Assembly: GCF_900460245.1 (NCBI RefSeq)
Contig: NZ_UHIP01000001.1
Location: 1,488,001-1,552,000, forward strand
Length of the DNA stretch: 64,000 nt
Origin: Vibrio fluvialis
Lineage (GTDB): Bacteria > Pseudomonadota > Gammaproteobacteria > Enterobacterales > Vibrionaceae
Direction of reading: 5' to 3'
Positions 8,160 to 17,970 of the stretch are shown here, piece by piece; the first letter of the stretch is position 1, and every line of letters starts with the position of its first letter. The position numbers and the translations under genes are program-made. A model generated the notes under the pieces. The model was given only the letters and a program-made list of their open reading frames with translations. It searched no databases and was not told the origin of the DNA.

Positions 8160-9198
8160 AGTTGTTGTTCACTTTGAGTTTCTGGAAGTATTCTTCGTAA
8201 AGCGCCGCCGCTTCACCCACTTCGTCTTGCCAAACGCCACTGTCCATCACCGACTGGGGAGGGAAGACGTTAGGATCGTTGGCAAACTCAGCTGGCAGCA
8301 GCTTATAAGCGGTTTTAACCGGAGTCGGGTAGCCAATCTCTAGTGCAATTTTCGCCGCATTCTCAGGACGCAGCAGGAAGTCGATCATCTTATGCGCAGC
8401 TTCAACGTTCTTCGCACCAGCAGGAATCGCCAGGCTGTCCATCCAGAAGATGGTGCCTTTTTCAGGCCAGATGATTTCAATTGGCGCGCCTTCTTCACGA
8501 GCCATGTAAGCCGAACCATTCCACAGCATACCCAGAGACACTTCACCGGCCAGATATGGGTTTGCAGGGAAATCTGAGTTGAACACCAGCACGTTTGGCA
8601 TCAGCTTCTTCAGCTCATGATAAGCAGCTTCAATCTCTTTCGGATCTGTGGTGTTAGGGGAGTAACCCAGCTTAGTCAGTGCGATGTGGAACACTTCACG
8701 AGCGTCATCCATCATCATCAGTTGGCCTTCCCATTTGGCATCCCACAGGTCGCCCCAGTTTTTCACTGATGATTTGTCGAGCATGTCAGTATTGATACCG
8801 ATACCCGTAGCGCCCCAGATATAAGGGATTGAGTATTTGTTATCCGGATCGAAAGGCTTATTTAAATAGTTAGGATCCAGGTCCGCAAAGTGACTCAACT
8901 TTGACTTGTCGATTTCGCGCAACATACCTTCTTTGCGCATTTTTGAAACGAAGTAGGTTGACGGTACAACCAGATCGTACCCCGAACCTTGAGTCTTCAA
9001 CTTCGCGTACATGCTCTCGTTGGATTCGTAGGTGGAGTAGATGACTTTGATTCCGGTTTCCTTGGTGAAGTCTTCCAAAACTTCATTAGGAATATATTCA
9101 GACCAGTTGTAGAAATAGAGTTCTTGGTCCTCAGCCATTGCATTGGTAGTGAATAGAGTCGCAGCACATAATGCGCCAGCATACAGTTTACTTTTCAT
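8158..9198 (-). CDS. potD1: Spermidine/putrescine-binding periplasmic protein (first copy)
   Basis: 346 residues with a Sec signal peptide ending NAMAED. The PotD fold is clear: LYFYNWSEYIPNEVL, KVIYSTYESNE, YDLVVPSTYFVSKMR and MLWNGSAYM. Residues known to line the E. coli PotD polyamine pocket are kept: the W and Y of NWSEY, the W of IIWPEKG and the W and D of FWMDSLAIP. It delivers polyamines to PotABC. It is the distal gene of the potA-B-C-D2-D1 cluster. The symbol follows the V. cholerae naming for the same order, where PotD1 is the spermidine-import protein. Confidence 0.92.
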   Translation of the reverse strand: MKSKLYAGALCAATLFTTNAMAEDQELYFYNWSEYIPNEVLEDFTKETGIKVIYSTYESNESMYAKLKTQGSGYDLVVPSTYFVSKMRKEGMLREIDKSKLSHFADLDPNYLNKPFDPDNKYSIPYIWGATGIGINTDMLDKSSVKNWGDLWDAKWEGQLMMMDDAREVFHIALTKLGYSPNTTDPKEIEAAYHELKKLMPNVLVFNSDFPANPYLAGEVSLGMLWNGSAYMAREEGAPIEIIWPEKGTIFWMDSLAIPAGAKNVEAAHKMIDFLLRPENAAKIALEIGYPTPVKTAYKLLPAEFANDPNVFPPQSVMDSGVWQDEVGEAAALYEEYFQKLKVNNN

Positions 9199-9272
9199 TA
9201 CTTTTCCATGATTTAGTGCAAGAGCCTAATCAGGCAAGAGCGAGTTTATAGAAGGGGACGAGTATAACAGCT

Positions 9273-9306
9273 CAAAAAAAAATAGGCAGCTAATGCCGCC
9301 TATTTC
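9273..9306 (-). terminator. Terminator after potD2
   Basis: On the minus strand AAATAGGCGGC, loop ATTA, GCTGCCTATTT with one mismatch is followed by a long T tract (A run at 9274-9280 on the plus strand). It lies between the potD2 stop and potD1 start, so potD1 may be read mostly from its own promoter or by read-through. Confidence 0.82.
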
Positions 9307-9322
9307 ATTCATTTTAAGGGAA

Positions 9323-10354
9323 TTATTGACCCGCTTTCAGCTTCATGAAGTAGTCTTCATATTTCACTGTTTTGTCGCCAACAGCTGCTTGCCATTCTAC
9401 GCGATCAAGATCTTCCTGAGATGGGAACAGTGGTGCCACATCTTTGAACTTGTCGTTCGATGCTTTAACACCCGTCAGGTAGCCTGTGTCACGTGAGATT
9501 TGCTCTGCGATTTCAGGACGTAGCAGGAAGTCGATCATCTTATGTGCCGCTTCAATGTTTTTCGCGCCTGATGCGATAGCAAAGTTATCAACCCAACCGA
9601 TACCGCCTTCTTTAGGGAAAACAAGTTTCAGTGGCAGACCTTCTTTCTGGGCCGCTGCCGCAGAACCGTTCCACAGCATACCCAGACCAACTTCACCTGA
9701 CAGGTAAGGTGCTGCTGGGTTGTCTGAGTTGAATACCAATACGTTTGGCATCAGTTTTTGTAGCTCGGCGTATGCTTCGTCGATCTGTTTGTCGTCAGTG
9801 GTGTTACCTGAGTAGCCCAGCTTGCGCAGCGCAATGTGGAACACTTCGCGAGTGTCATCCATCAGCATCAGTTGACCAGCCAGTTCCGGTTTCCACAGGT
9901 CGCCCCAGCTTTGGAAATCGTTTGGATCATACATGTCTGTGTTTACCGCCAGACCAGTAATCGCCACAACGTGAGGAATAGAGTAGTCGTTGTTTGGATC
10001 ATAAGGTTTGTTCAGATAGTTTGGATCCAAGTTTTTGAAGTTTGATAGTTTAGACTTATCAATTTTCTGAAGCATACCTTCATCACGCATCTTAGAGACG
10101 AAGTAGGTTGAAGGAACAACCAGATCGTAACCTTCGTTATGCGTTTTTAGCTTGGCATACAGTGTCTCATTCGACTCGTAAGTCGAGTAGATGACTTTGA
10201 TGCCTGTTTCTTTCGTAAACTGTTCCAGAATGCCGCTGTTGATGTACGGTCCCCAGTTCATGAATACCAGCTCTTTATCTTCCGCTGCTGCTGTACCAGA
10301 GAACAGGGAAAGCGCACATGCACTACCAGCTAATAGAGTAGCCCATTTTTTCAT
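9323..10354 (-). CDS. potD2: Spermidine/putrescine-binding-like periplasmic protein (second copy)
   Basis: 343 residues from the ATG at 10354, preceded by TTTGGAG; a longer frame upstream has no ribosome site. The signal peptide ends TAAAED. The backbone is very close to the potD1 product (KVIYSTYESNE, YDLVVPSTYFVSKMR, PNVLVFNSDNPAAPY), so the two are tandem duplicates. Pocket positions differ: NWGPY instead of NWSEY, LVFPKEG instead of IIWPEKG, and GWVDNFAIA instead of FWMDSLAIP. It therefore probably binds another polyamine or binds less tightly (inference). Confidence 0.9.
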   Translation of the reverse strand: MKKWATLLAGSACALSLFSGTAAAEDKELVFMNWGPYINSGILEQFTKETGIKVIYSTYESNETLYAKLKTHNEGYDLVVPSTYFVSKMRDEGMLQKIDKSKLSNFKNLDPNYLNKPYDPNNDYSIPHVVAITGLAVNTDMYDPNDFQSWGDLWKPELAGQLMLMDDTREVFHIALRKLGYSGNTTDDKQIDEAYAELQKLMPNVLVFNSDNPAAPYLSGEVGLGMLWNGSAAAAQKEGLPLKLVFPKEGGIGWVDNFAIASGAKNIEAAHKMIDFLLRPEIAEQISRDTGYLTGVKASNDKFKDVAPLFPSQEDLDRVEWQAAVGDKTVKYEDYFMKLKAGQ

Positions 10355-10402
10355 TGACGTTAGCTCCAAACCAAACGTTGCCCAACGGGGCGTTAGATAG
10401 AA

Positions 10403-10430
10403 AAACAGAATGACGTAAGTCATTCTGTTT
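10403..10430 (-). promoter_or_regulatory. Perfect 12-bp hairpin between potC and potD2
   Basis: AAACAGAATGAC, loop GTAA, GTCATTCTGTTT. On the minus strand it is followed by TTTTTC, so it can act as an intrinsic terminator or attenuator after potC, about 50 bases before the potD2 start. It may equally be a 3' stabiliser after processing. Either would let binding protein and permease be made in different amounts. Confidence 0.7.
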
Positions 10431-10453
10431 CGTGCCTTTTTAGAAAGTGGATT

Positions 10454-11224
10454 CTACTTCACTTTTTCCCTTGCTAACAACTGTGAAGTGATAACAAGTA
10501 TTAACGAAACCACTAACATTACTGTAGCAAGTGCGTTGACTTCAGGTGAAATACCCACTTTAACCATGGAATAAATCTTCAACGGCAGGATTTCATACGT
10601 CGGGCCGGTGACAAAAGAGCTGATAATCACGTCATCCAGAGACAAGGTGAAACTCAATAGCCAACCCGCAGCGACGGCCGGTTTTGCCAATGGCAGAATG
10701 ATTTTCTTCAAGATCACCCACTCACTGGCGCCTAAGTCTTTTGCAGCTTCTAACATTTTCACGTCAAAACCATTCAGGCGGCTGTATACCGACACCACGA
10801 CGAATGGCAAACAGAATGTAATGTGCGCAATCAGCAGGGTAAAGAAGCCCAGTTTTGCGCCCAACACTAAGAATAGCGCAAGCAGAGAAATTGCCATCAC
10901 AATATCTGGGGACATCATCACAACAAACAGCATGCCGTTGACCATGTTCTTACCTTTGAATTGGTAACGGAACAGGGCAACTGCCGTCAGGCTGCCGATA
11001 ATTGTCGCTGCTGTGGCCGAAAAGACCGCAACGTTCAGTGAGTGCCAAGCCGCTTGCATCAGGCTGTCGTTCGCCACCAGAGCGTGATACCACTTGGTCG
11101 TGAAACCACCCCATTTAATGCCGAATTTGTTGTCGTTGAACGAGTTGGCAATCAGCACGATGATTGGTAGGTACAAAAACAAGTACACCAAGCTCATAAA
11201 GCTAAATCTAACTGCTTTTCCCAT
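10454..11224 (-). CDS. potC: Spermidine/putrescine ABC transporter permease PotC
   Basis: 256 residues with about six transmembrane helices, starting VRFSFMSLVYLFLYLPIIVLIANSFN. The permease EAA loop is seen in MLEAAKDLGASEWVILKKIILP. The start codon overlaps the potB stop by one base (TAATG), implying translational coupling. It forms the transmembrane channel with PotB. Confidence 0.95.
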   Translation of the reverse strand: MGKAVRFSFMSLVYLFLYLPIIVLIANSFNDNKFGIKWGGFTTKWYHALVANDSLMQAAWHSLNVAVFSATAATIIGSLTAVALFRYQFKGKNMVNGMLFVVMMSPDIVMAISLLALFLVLGAKLGFFTLLIAHITFCLPFVVVSVYSRLNGFDVKMLEAAKDLGASEWVILKKIILPLAKPAVAAGWLLSFTLSLDDVIISSFVTGPTYEILPLKIYSMVKVGISPEVNALATVMLVVSLILVITSQLLAREKVK

Positions 11225-12084
11225 TAGTCCAGCTCCACTTTCTTGTTCAATAGTTTACCTGCGCGGTAGTACGCATACAGCATGATTGCCATCGCAATCG
11301 TCAGCGCAATACTGGTTGCTGCGCCAAACGGCCAATCACGAGCGTTGAGAACCTGGCTCTTAATCACGTTACCAATCAGCAGGTTCTTCGCACCGCCCAG
11401 AAGGTCAGCGATATAGAACATCCCCAGAGCAGGAAGCAGAACCAACAGACAACCGCCGATGATGCCAGGCATCGTCAGAGGCAGAATCACTTTCGTCAGC
11501 GTTTGCAGCTTGTTTGCACCCAGGTCACGAGCGGCTTCGATGTAAGTGCCATCGAGCTTCTCGATTGCCGAGTAGAGGGGCAGAATCATAAACGGCAGCA
11601 GAATGTACACCAGACCGATCATAACCGCCGTTTCGGTGTACATCAGTCGCAGCGGTGAATCGATCAGACCCATGCCCATCAGAGCTTGGTTAAGAATGCC
11701 TTGCGTACCCAGAACAATCTTCAAACCGTAAGTACGGATCAGAGAGTTAGTCCAGAACGGCACAATCACCAGAAACAGCATGATAGGGCGCCATTTCACC
11801 GGCATTTTCGCCACGATATATGCAAACGGGTAACCGATGATCAGACACAGAATCGTCGCGACAATGGCCATGTAGAACGAGTGCATCATCACTTTGGCGT
11901 ACAGCGGATCCAGCAAGCGAGCGTAGTTTTCAAACGTGAACGTCAAATCAATCAGATTCGCTTCGTCACGAGTCAGAAAACTGGTACCGATAATCATCAG
12001 GTTAGGAAGCAGTACGAACAGCACCAACCAACCGACGATAAGGGTAATAATCGCGTTCTGAAGACTAAGCTTTTTGCTCATCAT
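11224..12084 (-). CDS. potB: Spermidine/putrescine ABC transporter permease PotB
   Basis: 286 residues. Two adjacent ATGs (12084 and 12081) give the same protein apart from one Met. Six hydrophobic segments and the EAA-loop [19 protein letters not shown] are present. It overlaps the end of potA by 20 bases and the start of potC by one base. Confidence 0.95.
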   Translation of the reverse strand: MMSKKLSLQNAIITLIVGWLVLFVLLPNLMIIGTSFLTRDEANLIDLTFTFENYARLLDPLYAKVMMHSFYMAIVATILCLIIGYPFAYIVAKMPVKWRPIMLFLVIVPFWTNSLIRTYGLKIVLGTQGILNQALMGMGLIDSPLRLMYTETAVMIGLVYILLPFMILPLYSAIEKLDGTYIEAARDLGANKLQTLTKVILPLTMPGIIGGCLLVLLPALGMFYIADLLGGAKNLLIGNVIKSQVLNARDWPFGAATSIALTIAMAIMLYAYYRAGKLLNKKVELD

Positions 12085-13201
12085 TGAGGACTACCTCCCA
12101 GCTTTCAACCCAAGTGATAGCGACTTTCTGGCCGATAGAGTGATCCACATCCGGATCATCTTCGTTAAAGAATTCGCTGACCAATACGCGCATACCAGAA
12201 TCTTCCAGCTCGATAATCGATTCCAGAGTCATACCTTTGTAAGTACGGTCGGTCACGTGACCCACGATACCGTTGGTTTCAGACTCTTTGATTTCTTCAA
12301 TGCGTAAGTCTTCAGGACGAAGGAGGACTTGCAGCTTTTCACCGGCGTTAACAGCGTTGTCGTAGTAAACAATCGCGTCTACACCATCAATATCGACACG
12401 TACGCGCTTCTCATCCAGACGCTCTTGAGCGACGGCGTTGAACACGTTGATTTCGCCGATAAAGCGAGCCACAAACAGGTTTTTAGGATCTTCGTAAATT
12501 TCACGCGGAGAGCCATCTTGCTCGATCACACCGTCGCGCATAACAATGATGCGATCAGACATCGACAGGGCTTCTTCCTGATCGTGTGTTACGAAGATAA
12601 AGGTAATGCCTAGTTGGCGTTGCAGCTGTTTCAGCTCGATTTGCATCTGCTTACGCAGTTTGTAATCCAGAGCAGACAGAGACTCATCCAGTAGCAGTAC
12701 TTTAGGTTTGTTGACCACAGCACGCGCAATCGCGATACGTTGTTGCTGACCGCCAGAAAGCTGGTGAGGTTTACGCTGGGCCATTTGTTCCAGTCGCACC
12801 ATCTTCAGTGCTTCCAGAACACGAGGTTCGATTTCTTCGGTAGGTACTTTCTGCATACGCAGACCAAACGCAACGTTTTCGAACACCGTCATATGTGGGA
12901 ATAGCGCATAGCTTTGGAAGACAGTGTTGACGTGTCTTTGTTCAGCAGGAACTGAAGTTACATCTTGACTATCCAGCAGAATCTGACCTTCATCTGCCGT
13001 CTCAAAACCAGCAATCATTCTCAGTACGGTTGTTTTACCACAACCAGAGGGACCTAATATGGTTAAGAATTCACCGTGGTTTACATCAAGATCTAAGCGA
13101 CTGATGATTTCCTTACCATCAAAACTTTTGCTAATGCCAGAAAGACGAATAACTGGCTTTCCTACTGAATTTTGTTCGTTCAACGTCTGTTTTTCTCCCA
13201 C
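12065..13201 (-). CDS. potA: Spermidine/putrescine ABC transporter ATPase PotA
   Basis: Up to 378 residues. Walker [10 protein letters not shown], signature [14 protein letters not shown], Walker [14 protein letters not shown] and the H-loop FVTHDQEEA are present, followed by a C-terminal TOBE-like regulatory domain ([12 protein letters not shown]). The GTG at 13201 sits within a strong AGGTGGGAG purine tract, so a TTG at 13183, eleven bases after that tract, is a serious alternative start. Position 13201 agrees with the length of E. coli PotA. It energises polyamine import. Confidence 0.94.
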   Translation of the reverse strand: MGEKQTLNEQNSVGKPVIRLSGISKSFDGKEIISRLDLDVNHGEFLTILGPSGCGKTTVLRMIAGFETADEGQILLDSQDVTSVPAEQRHVNTVFQSYALFPHMTVFENVAFGLRMQKVPTEEIEPRVLEALKMVRLEQMAQRKPHQLSGGQQQRIAIARAVVNKPKVLLLDESLSALDYKLRKQMQIELKQLQRQLGITFIFVTHDQEEALSMSDRIIVMRDGVIEQDGSPREIYEDPKNLFVARFIGEINVFNAVAQERLDEKRVRVDIDGVDAIVYYDNAVNAGEKLQVLLRPEDLRIEEIKESETNGIVGHVTDRTYKGMTLESIIELEDSGMRVLVSEFFNEDDPDVDHSIGQKVAITWVESWEVVLNDEQKA

Positions 13202-13527
13202 CTTGGTCCGTAGAGTAACTCTACTGATTAGACCTGTTGCAATACACCAAGTAAGGCGCGAATCATAATCATCAAAAGTACGAATTCAAAGTTTTTTCTT
13301 ATTCTGAAACAGAAAAAATTTTGCACCTAAAAGGAAAGATTACTTACCATAGGCGCTTCGCCTAACTCTCAATGGTTTCAAGTGGTTAATTATCAACCAT
13401 ACTTTTCAGAAAGCAAGATGAGTTTGGCACGCAGATTTTAGACTCGGTAGCATTTCAGTATAATGACCGAATATTTTTATCTGTCATATTTAGATCGCGT
13501 TTTTGACAAGCCAAATTAGGGCACATT
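13202..13527. other. Divergent intergenic region potA / membrane protein gene
   Basis: 326 bases that must hold the potA promoter (minus) and the promoter for the gene at 13528 (plus). Visible structure: a small hairpin TAGGCG-CTT-CGCCTA at 13350-13364 and AT-rich tracts. I see no sharply defined regulator site. Confidence 0.5.
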
Positions 13528-14331
13528 ATGAACAACGATATGGAAAGAGATTTCAATTTAGGTGGGACGGTTGAGCAAGCGCTGTCGGGCCAGTATCAAC
13601 TGAAAATAGGCGAGGTTTTTAAAGAAGCCTGGGACTCGACCATCAAGCATTTTCTTTCTTTTTCTCCAGCTATTGTCATGCTGATTATTGTACAGCTGGC
13701 GATTTTCTTCATCGCATTGAAACTGCAACTGGGTGATCCTTCCGTCATCATCACTGCAATTAATCAGGATGGCGCTTTCCCGGAAGGGCTGGTTCAGGCT
13801 ATTTTTATTGCCAACTTCAGCTATGAAGTCGTCAGCGCACCGATTTATGCGGGTGTCAGCCTTATGGCGATGAGCCACGCTGCTGGCCTGACGACGAAAA
13901 CCCGTCATATCAGCAAGGGGCTGCAATTTACCGTTCCGGTTATCATCGCAACGTTGTGCGGTTTAGTGCTGCAGGGGATTGGTGGCATGCTGTTTCCTCT
14001 GTTGTCCATGTACTTCTCGTTGGCATTCAGCAACTCCGTTTTATTGATCTGTGAAAAGCACGTTTCTCCGCTGCAATCACTGTTGCTGTCACTGCGAGCA
14101 GTGAACAAGAAACTTCTGCAACTTGCCGTCATCTATATGGTGATGATGATGCTGTTTGTCGCCGCAGCATTATTTTATGGCATTGGCCTGATTTTTGTCC
14201 TTCCGTTTTTCTTCCACGTGAAAGGCATTATCTACCGTAACATGTTCGGTATCCGTTTGAAGATCGTCGCCGCGCCACCGTCTGATGATGACAATAACCA
14301 CAACCAAGATCCGCAGGTGTTTGATGCGTAA
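13528..14331 (+). CDS. Conserved inner-membrane protein, function unknown
   Basis: 267 residues. An amphipathic N-terminal 40 residues (QLKIGEVFKEAWDSTIKHFL) leads into about six hydrophobic segments (AIVMLIIVQLAIFFIAL, FTVPVIIATLCGLVLQGIGG, LAVIYMVMMMLFVAAAL), and an acidic, Asn/His-rich tail follows. The layout resembles YciC/BPSS1780-type membrane proteins but I cannot assign a family firmly. Its stop overlaps the start of the Bax-like gene, so the two are coupled. Confidence 0.8.
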   Translation: MNNDMERDFNLGGTVEQALSGQYQLKIGEVFKEAWDSTIKHFLSFSPAIVMLIIVQLAIFFIALKLQLGDPSVIITAINQDGAFPEGLVQAIFIANFSYEVVSAPIYAGVSLMAMSHAAGLTTKTRHISKGLQFTVPVIIATLCGLVLQGIGGMLFPLLSMYFSLAFSNSVLLICEKHVSPLQSLLLSLRAVNKKLLQLAVIYMVMMMLFVAAALFYGIGLIFVLPFFFHVKGIIYRNMFGIRLKIVAAPPSDDDNNHNQDPQVFDA

Positions 14332-15112
14332 ATATCTCGCTCTGTCTGCCGTTGCTGTCATAGCCAGCTGCAGCGTTTACTATGTAAAACAACACAATAC
14401 AGAAACGGTTTCTGTCGAGCTTAAAGGTAAGGCCATTTCCGAAGCCCCTGATTTTTCGGCGATTGCCGATGTCTCTGAGAAAAAACACGCCTTTTTCTCT
14501 TACCTTAAGCCCGGAATTGCACTCGAGAACGAACGAGTGATGAAAGAGCGCAAAACGCTAAAACGCATTCAGGAACACTTTGATCAGGGGAGAACCTCTG
14601 AAAAGGATCTCGAAGACGCGAAACGTCTGGCTAAGCTCTACAAAGTCGAATTAACAGAAAGTAAAGTCACGTCCAAGTGGCTGAGCGTGATGCAACATCG
14701 TGTTGATGTGTTACCTGAAGCGTTGGTATTAACTCAGGCGGCGAACGAATCCGCTTGGGGTACGTCACGCTTTGCTCGTGAAGCCAACAATTACTTTGGC
14801 CAGTGGTGTTACACTCAGGGCTGCGGTTTGGTGCCTTTGGCCCGAGCAGAAGGTATGACACACGAAGTAGCGAAGTTCAAATCCGTGCAGGAATCTATCC
14901 ATCGTTACTTTATGAATGTAAACCGCAACGCCGCATACTACGATTTGCGCAAAATTCGTTACGATTTGCGTAAAGAACAAAGCGATCTACTCAGCGTTGA
15001 AACGGCGGTCGCTCTGACCAACGGCCTGCTGAAATATTCAGAGCGTGGCGAAGATTACGTGTCGGATTTACAGACCATGATTCGTCATAACGAAAAATAC
15101 TGGCTCAACTAA
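14324..15112 (+). CDS. Bax-like glucosaminidase-domain lipoprotein
   Basis: 262 residues from the ATG at 14324, which overlaps the previous gene by eight bases. The N-terminus reads LSAVAVIASC, a plausible lipobox with Cys as +1. The catalytic-type region TQAANESAWGTSRFAREANNYFGQWC matches the N-acetylglucosaminidase domain of FlgJ/Bax, with Glu in ANESAWG as the likely acid. It probably trims peptidoglycan in the periplasm. It is followed two bases later by a DUF2987 gene, and the three genes look like one envelope operon. Confidence 0.88.
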   Translation: MRKYLALSAVAVIASCSVYYVKQHNTETVSVELKGKAISEAPDFSAIADVSEKKHAFFSYLKPGIALENERVMKERKTLKRIQEHFDQGRTSEKDLEDAKRLAKLYKVELTESKVTSKWLSVMQHRVDVLPEALVLTQAANESAWGTSRFAREANNYFGQWCYTQGCGLVPLARAEGMTHEVAKFKSVQESIHRYFMNVNRNAAYYDLRKIRYDLRKEQSDLLSVETAVALTNGLLKYSERGEDYVSDLQTMIRHNEKYWLN

Positions 15113-15114
15113 GC

Positions 15115-15777
15115 ATGAAAAAACCATTTTCAACCTTAATGCTCGCCGCATGTTGCGCGGGCATCTCTGCGCCAACGTGGGCGCAAGAGTACATGTTTAC
15201 CTATTCAAAACTGTACTCACAAATGAAAAACAACGTGAAGGAAAACCACGAGGACGTCAAAGTCGGCTTCTTCTTTGTTGACGCAGACAGCAAACAGTTA
15301 TGCCGCATTGAAAAGGCCTGGATGGAAAAAGAGGAGCATTACGAGGAGCTCACACCGTCCTCCGGCAACGAGCTAGTGGTGCCGCTCGACAACAATCTTC
15401 GTCAGGCCAATCCTTTGGTGTTTGTAGACACACCAAACGACAGACGTTGTGACTTTTCGATGGTCGTTATGACCAAACAACCACTGGAAGGTAAGGTGAG
15501 TTACGCTCAAATTGAGAAACTTCTACCGCAGATGCAAAGCATGCTGGAGGATCTGGGCGGTATGTTTGCCAGCTGGTTTACACCAGCCGTCACTGGCGTA
15601 ACACTGGAATTTGCTCACGATGTGAATTCACCCATCGAGCTTAGCAACGGTTCAACCATTCCAGTGATCAACGGAAAGGCTCAGGTTGAACTTTCGCAAA
15701 TCGGGCCAGACGGTTGGATGTCATTGCCACAGGCAACCACACGCGTACTGCCATATCTACCGAAAGCCAAGAATTAA
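15115..15777 (+). CDS. DUF2987 periplasmic protein
   Basis: 220 residues with a signal peptide ending APTWAQE. It resembles the DUF2987 family known from Vibrio and relatives, with FTYSKLYSQMKNNVKENH near the mature N-terminus and two cysteines (LCRIEK and RRCDFS) that could form a disulfide. Function unknown. It starts two bases after the Bax-like gene and ends at a terminator. Confidence 0.82.
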   Translation: MKKPFSTLMLAACCAGISAPTWAQEYMFTYSKLYSQMKNNVKENHEDVKVGFFFVDADSKQLCRIEKAWMEKEEHYEELTPSSGNELVVPLDNNLRQANPLVFVDTPNDRRCDFSMVVMTKQPLEGKVSYAQIEKLLPQMQSMLEDLGGMFASWFTPAVTGVTLEFAHDVNSPIELSNGSTIPVINGKAQVELSQIGPDGWMSLPQATTRVLPYLPKAKN

Positions 15778-15793
15778 GCGACAAAACAAACAC

Positions 15794-15825
15794 AAAAAAG
15801 GCTGCGAATGCAGCCTTTTATTTTT
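15794..15825. terminator. Bidirectional terminator between DUF2987 gene and ttcA
   Basis: AAAAAAGGCTGC, loop GAAT, GCAGCCTTTTATTTTT. The A tract before and T tract after suit both converging transcripts. Confidence 0.9.
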
Positions 15826-15828
15826 CTA

Positions 15829-16761
15829 TCAGATATTCGTGACATCAAGCTTCAGGCTTGGATCAAATTCCATCACCATATCTTCGTCTTCAAGCTGTTG
15901 CACCGGCATCTCTTCTTTATCGAAACCAATATCGCCGCCGTTAATTACACCGGAATCACGGTTGATGGATTTAAAATCAAACAGTTCGAAGTCCGCTAGG
16001 TGGCTGGGTACCACGTTCTGCATCGCACGGAACATTGTCTCGATACGTCCTGGGAATTGCTTATCCCAAGCATTCAACATTTGCTTAATGTTCTGACGCT
16101 GCATGTTTGGCTGAGAGCCACACAGGTTACACGGAATGATAGGGTAACCACGCAGATCCGAGTACTTAATGATGTCTTTCTCACGGCAGTAGGCCAGTGG
16201 ACGAATCACTACGTGCTCTCCGTTATCAGAAACCAGTTTAGGTGGCATGCCTTTCATCTTGCCGCCGTAGAACATGTTCAGGAACAGCGTTTCGATGATG
16301 TCATCGCGATGGTGTCCTAAAGCAATCTTGGTCGCCCCCAGCTCTTTTGCGGTGCGGTACAAAATGCCACGACGCAGACGAGAGCAAAGTGAACACGTTG
16401 TTTTGCCTTCTGGAATCTTATCCTGAACGATAGAGTATGTATCTTCTTCCACGATCTTGTATTCAACACCGAGGCTCTTTAAGTACTCAGGCAGAATGTG
16501 TTCAGGGAAACCAGGCTGCTTCTGATCAAGGTTTACCGCAATTAGAGAAAATGAGATAGGTGCGCTTTTCTGCAAGCTCATCAGAATGTCCAGCATGGTA
16601 AAACTGTCTTTACCGCCGGACAGACACACCATGATACGATCGCCATCTTCAATCATGTTGAAGTCAGCAATAGCCTGACCAGTATTGCGACGAATGCGCT
16701 TTTGCAATTTATTGAAATTGTAGTGTTGAGCTTTGGTCAACTCTTGAGTTTGCTCTGTCAT
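15829..16761 (-). CDS. ttcA: tRNA 2-thiocytidine(32) synthetase
   Basis: 310 residues from the ATG at 16761; a TTG 24 bases upstream extends the frame but is not needed to match E. coli TtcA. The PP-loop ATPase motif CLSGGKDSF, the CSLCSRLRR CxxC pair and the distal [10 protein letters not shown] cysteine are all present; these bind the FeS cluster used to thiolate C32 of certain tRNAs. It is a single gene, convergent with DUF2987. Confidence 0.96.
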   Translation of the reverse strand: MTEQTQELTKAQHYNFNKLQKRIRRNTGQAIADFNMIEDGDRIMVCLSGGKDSFTMLDILMSLQKSAPISFSLIAVNLDQKQPGFPEHILPEYLKSLGVEYKIVEEDTYSIVQDKIPEGKTTCSLCSRLRRGILYRTAKELGATKIALGHHRDDIIETLFLNMFYGGKMKGMPPKLVSDNGEHVVIRPLAYCREKDIIKYSDLRGYPIIPCNLCGSQPNMQRQNIKQMLNAWDKQFPGRIETMFRAMQNVVPSHLADFELFDFKSINRDSGVINGGDIGFDKEEMPVQQLEDEDMVMEFDPSLKLDVTNI

Positions 16762-16840
16762 CAGCCTGCAGTCTTTATTCTTCAAAACAAAATGAAGTGC
16801 GTATGATACGGATAAATTGAACAGATGCTAGTGCTAGAAA

Positions 16841-16870
16841 AGAAAAAATCCCCGGCTGAACAGCCGAGGA
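16841..16870 (-). terminator. Terminator of uspE
   Basis: On the minus strand TCCTCGGCTG pairs with CAGCCGGGGA across a two-base loop, with one mismatch, followed by TTTTTTC. It lies 23 bases after the uspE stop. Confidence 0.85.
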
Positions 16871-16892
16871 TTGATGATGGTAACAGATGGCG

Positions 16893-17840
16893 TTATACCG
16901 CCGTTTTCGGATCAAGAGGACTAATGTAGCCGGGCGGTTTCAGCGCGAGTACATCACAATTAATCTTATCAATCACATGCTCAGCGGTATTGCCGATAAA
17001 CACCGCTGACAAACCCGTACGGCCTGTCGTACCGAGAATCACCATGGCTGCACTCAATTTTTCGGCGGCTTCTGGGATAACATCCTCAGGCAAACCTTGC
17101 TGAACGATCGTCTGCGCTTCATCAATACCATGTTTTTGGCGCAGCGCTTTCATCGATGTTAGATGATGGCCACGTACCGCATCCGTGTAAGTCGTTGGGT
17201 CGAATTCGGGCAATTCTATGGTGATATTCGCTGGCGTCACAGGGTAGGCATTCACCAAATAGGGTGTCGCTCCCAGACGAGACGTCAAACTCAACAGTTG
17301 ATCCACCATGATGTCATTGAGCTGCAGATGTGTTTCTACTTCCGAGCCAGCGTGTACCGAAGCGATGATGTTGGCATCCTCGGGCCAGGTGGCATTCTTA
17401 ACCAATAACACAGGTGTCGGACATTTACGCAGAAGATGCCAGTCAGTCGGAGTAAAAATCACTGACTCCAGGACATCGTGCTTACGAGTACCTTTAATTA
17501 GGATGTCATGCTCACCCGCAAATACTTCGCCGATGATCGCTTCGTAGGGGCGGTTATGCCATACAACTTTGACATCAAACATCACCGATTCATCAACGTA
17601 TGGTTCAGCAACCTTTTTCATCCACTGCTCACGTTGATGAATCACACCTCTGCGCATCGCGTCGCGTTCATCGACTGAAAGCATCGACGTCATATCGTAA
17701 GAAAAATCATAGATAGACAAAAAAAAGGTAATGCGACTGGTTGATTTGCTCTTTGCCGCCAGCTGCATCGCACGGGCTAGGGCAGGTTGTTCATCATGGT
17801 TGATGTCAGCAACAACTAAGATTTTGCTATAAATGCTCAT
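16893..17840 (-). CDS. uspE: Universal stress protein E
   Basis: 315 residues made of two tandem Usp domains (residues about 1-150 and 155-305). The start SKILVVADINHDEQPALARA and the end GTTGRTGLSAVFIGNTAEHV match the E. coli UspE pattern; the latter is the Gly-rich nucleotide-binding motif of domain 2. UspE proteins support stress survival and motility/adhesion. It lies directly downstream of fnr on the same strand, as in E. coli. Confidence 0.95.
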   Translation of the reverse strand: MSIYSKILVVADINHDEQPALARAMQLAAKSKSTSRITFFLSIYDFSYDMTSMLSVDERDAMRRGVIHQREQWMKKVAEPYVDESVMFDVKVVWHNRPYEAIIGEVFAGEHDILIKGTRKHDVLESVIFTPTDWHLLRKCPTPVLLVKNATWPEDANIIASVHAGSEVETHLQLNDIMVDQLLSLTSRLGATPYLVNAYPVTPANITIELPEFDPTTYTDAVRGHHLTSMKALRQKHGIDEAQTIVQQGLPEDVIPEAAEKLSAAMVILGTTGRTGLSAVFIGNTAEHVIDKINCDVLALKPPGYISPLDPKTAV

Positions 17841-17936
17841 AACAAACTCCTTGTTAGTGGAGGAGGTTTCTTAGATTTACTTTAGCGCAGTTAATGGAAG
17901 AGTTTTAGCTATTTAGAGAGGAAAATCAGAGAAGTA

Positions 17937-17964
17937 TGAAGTAGCTCATTAATGAGCTACTTCA
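17937..17964 (-). repeat. 28-bp perfect palindrome after fnr
   Basis: TGAAGTAGCTCATT followed at once by its exact reverse complement. It lies seven bases after the fnr stop (minus strand). There is no T tract, so it may be an RNA-end hairpin or a protein-binding site and not a classical terminator. Confidence 0.75.
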
Positions 17965-17970
17965 TTGAAG

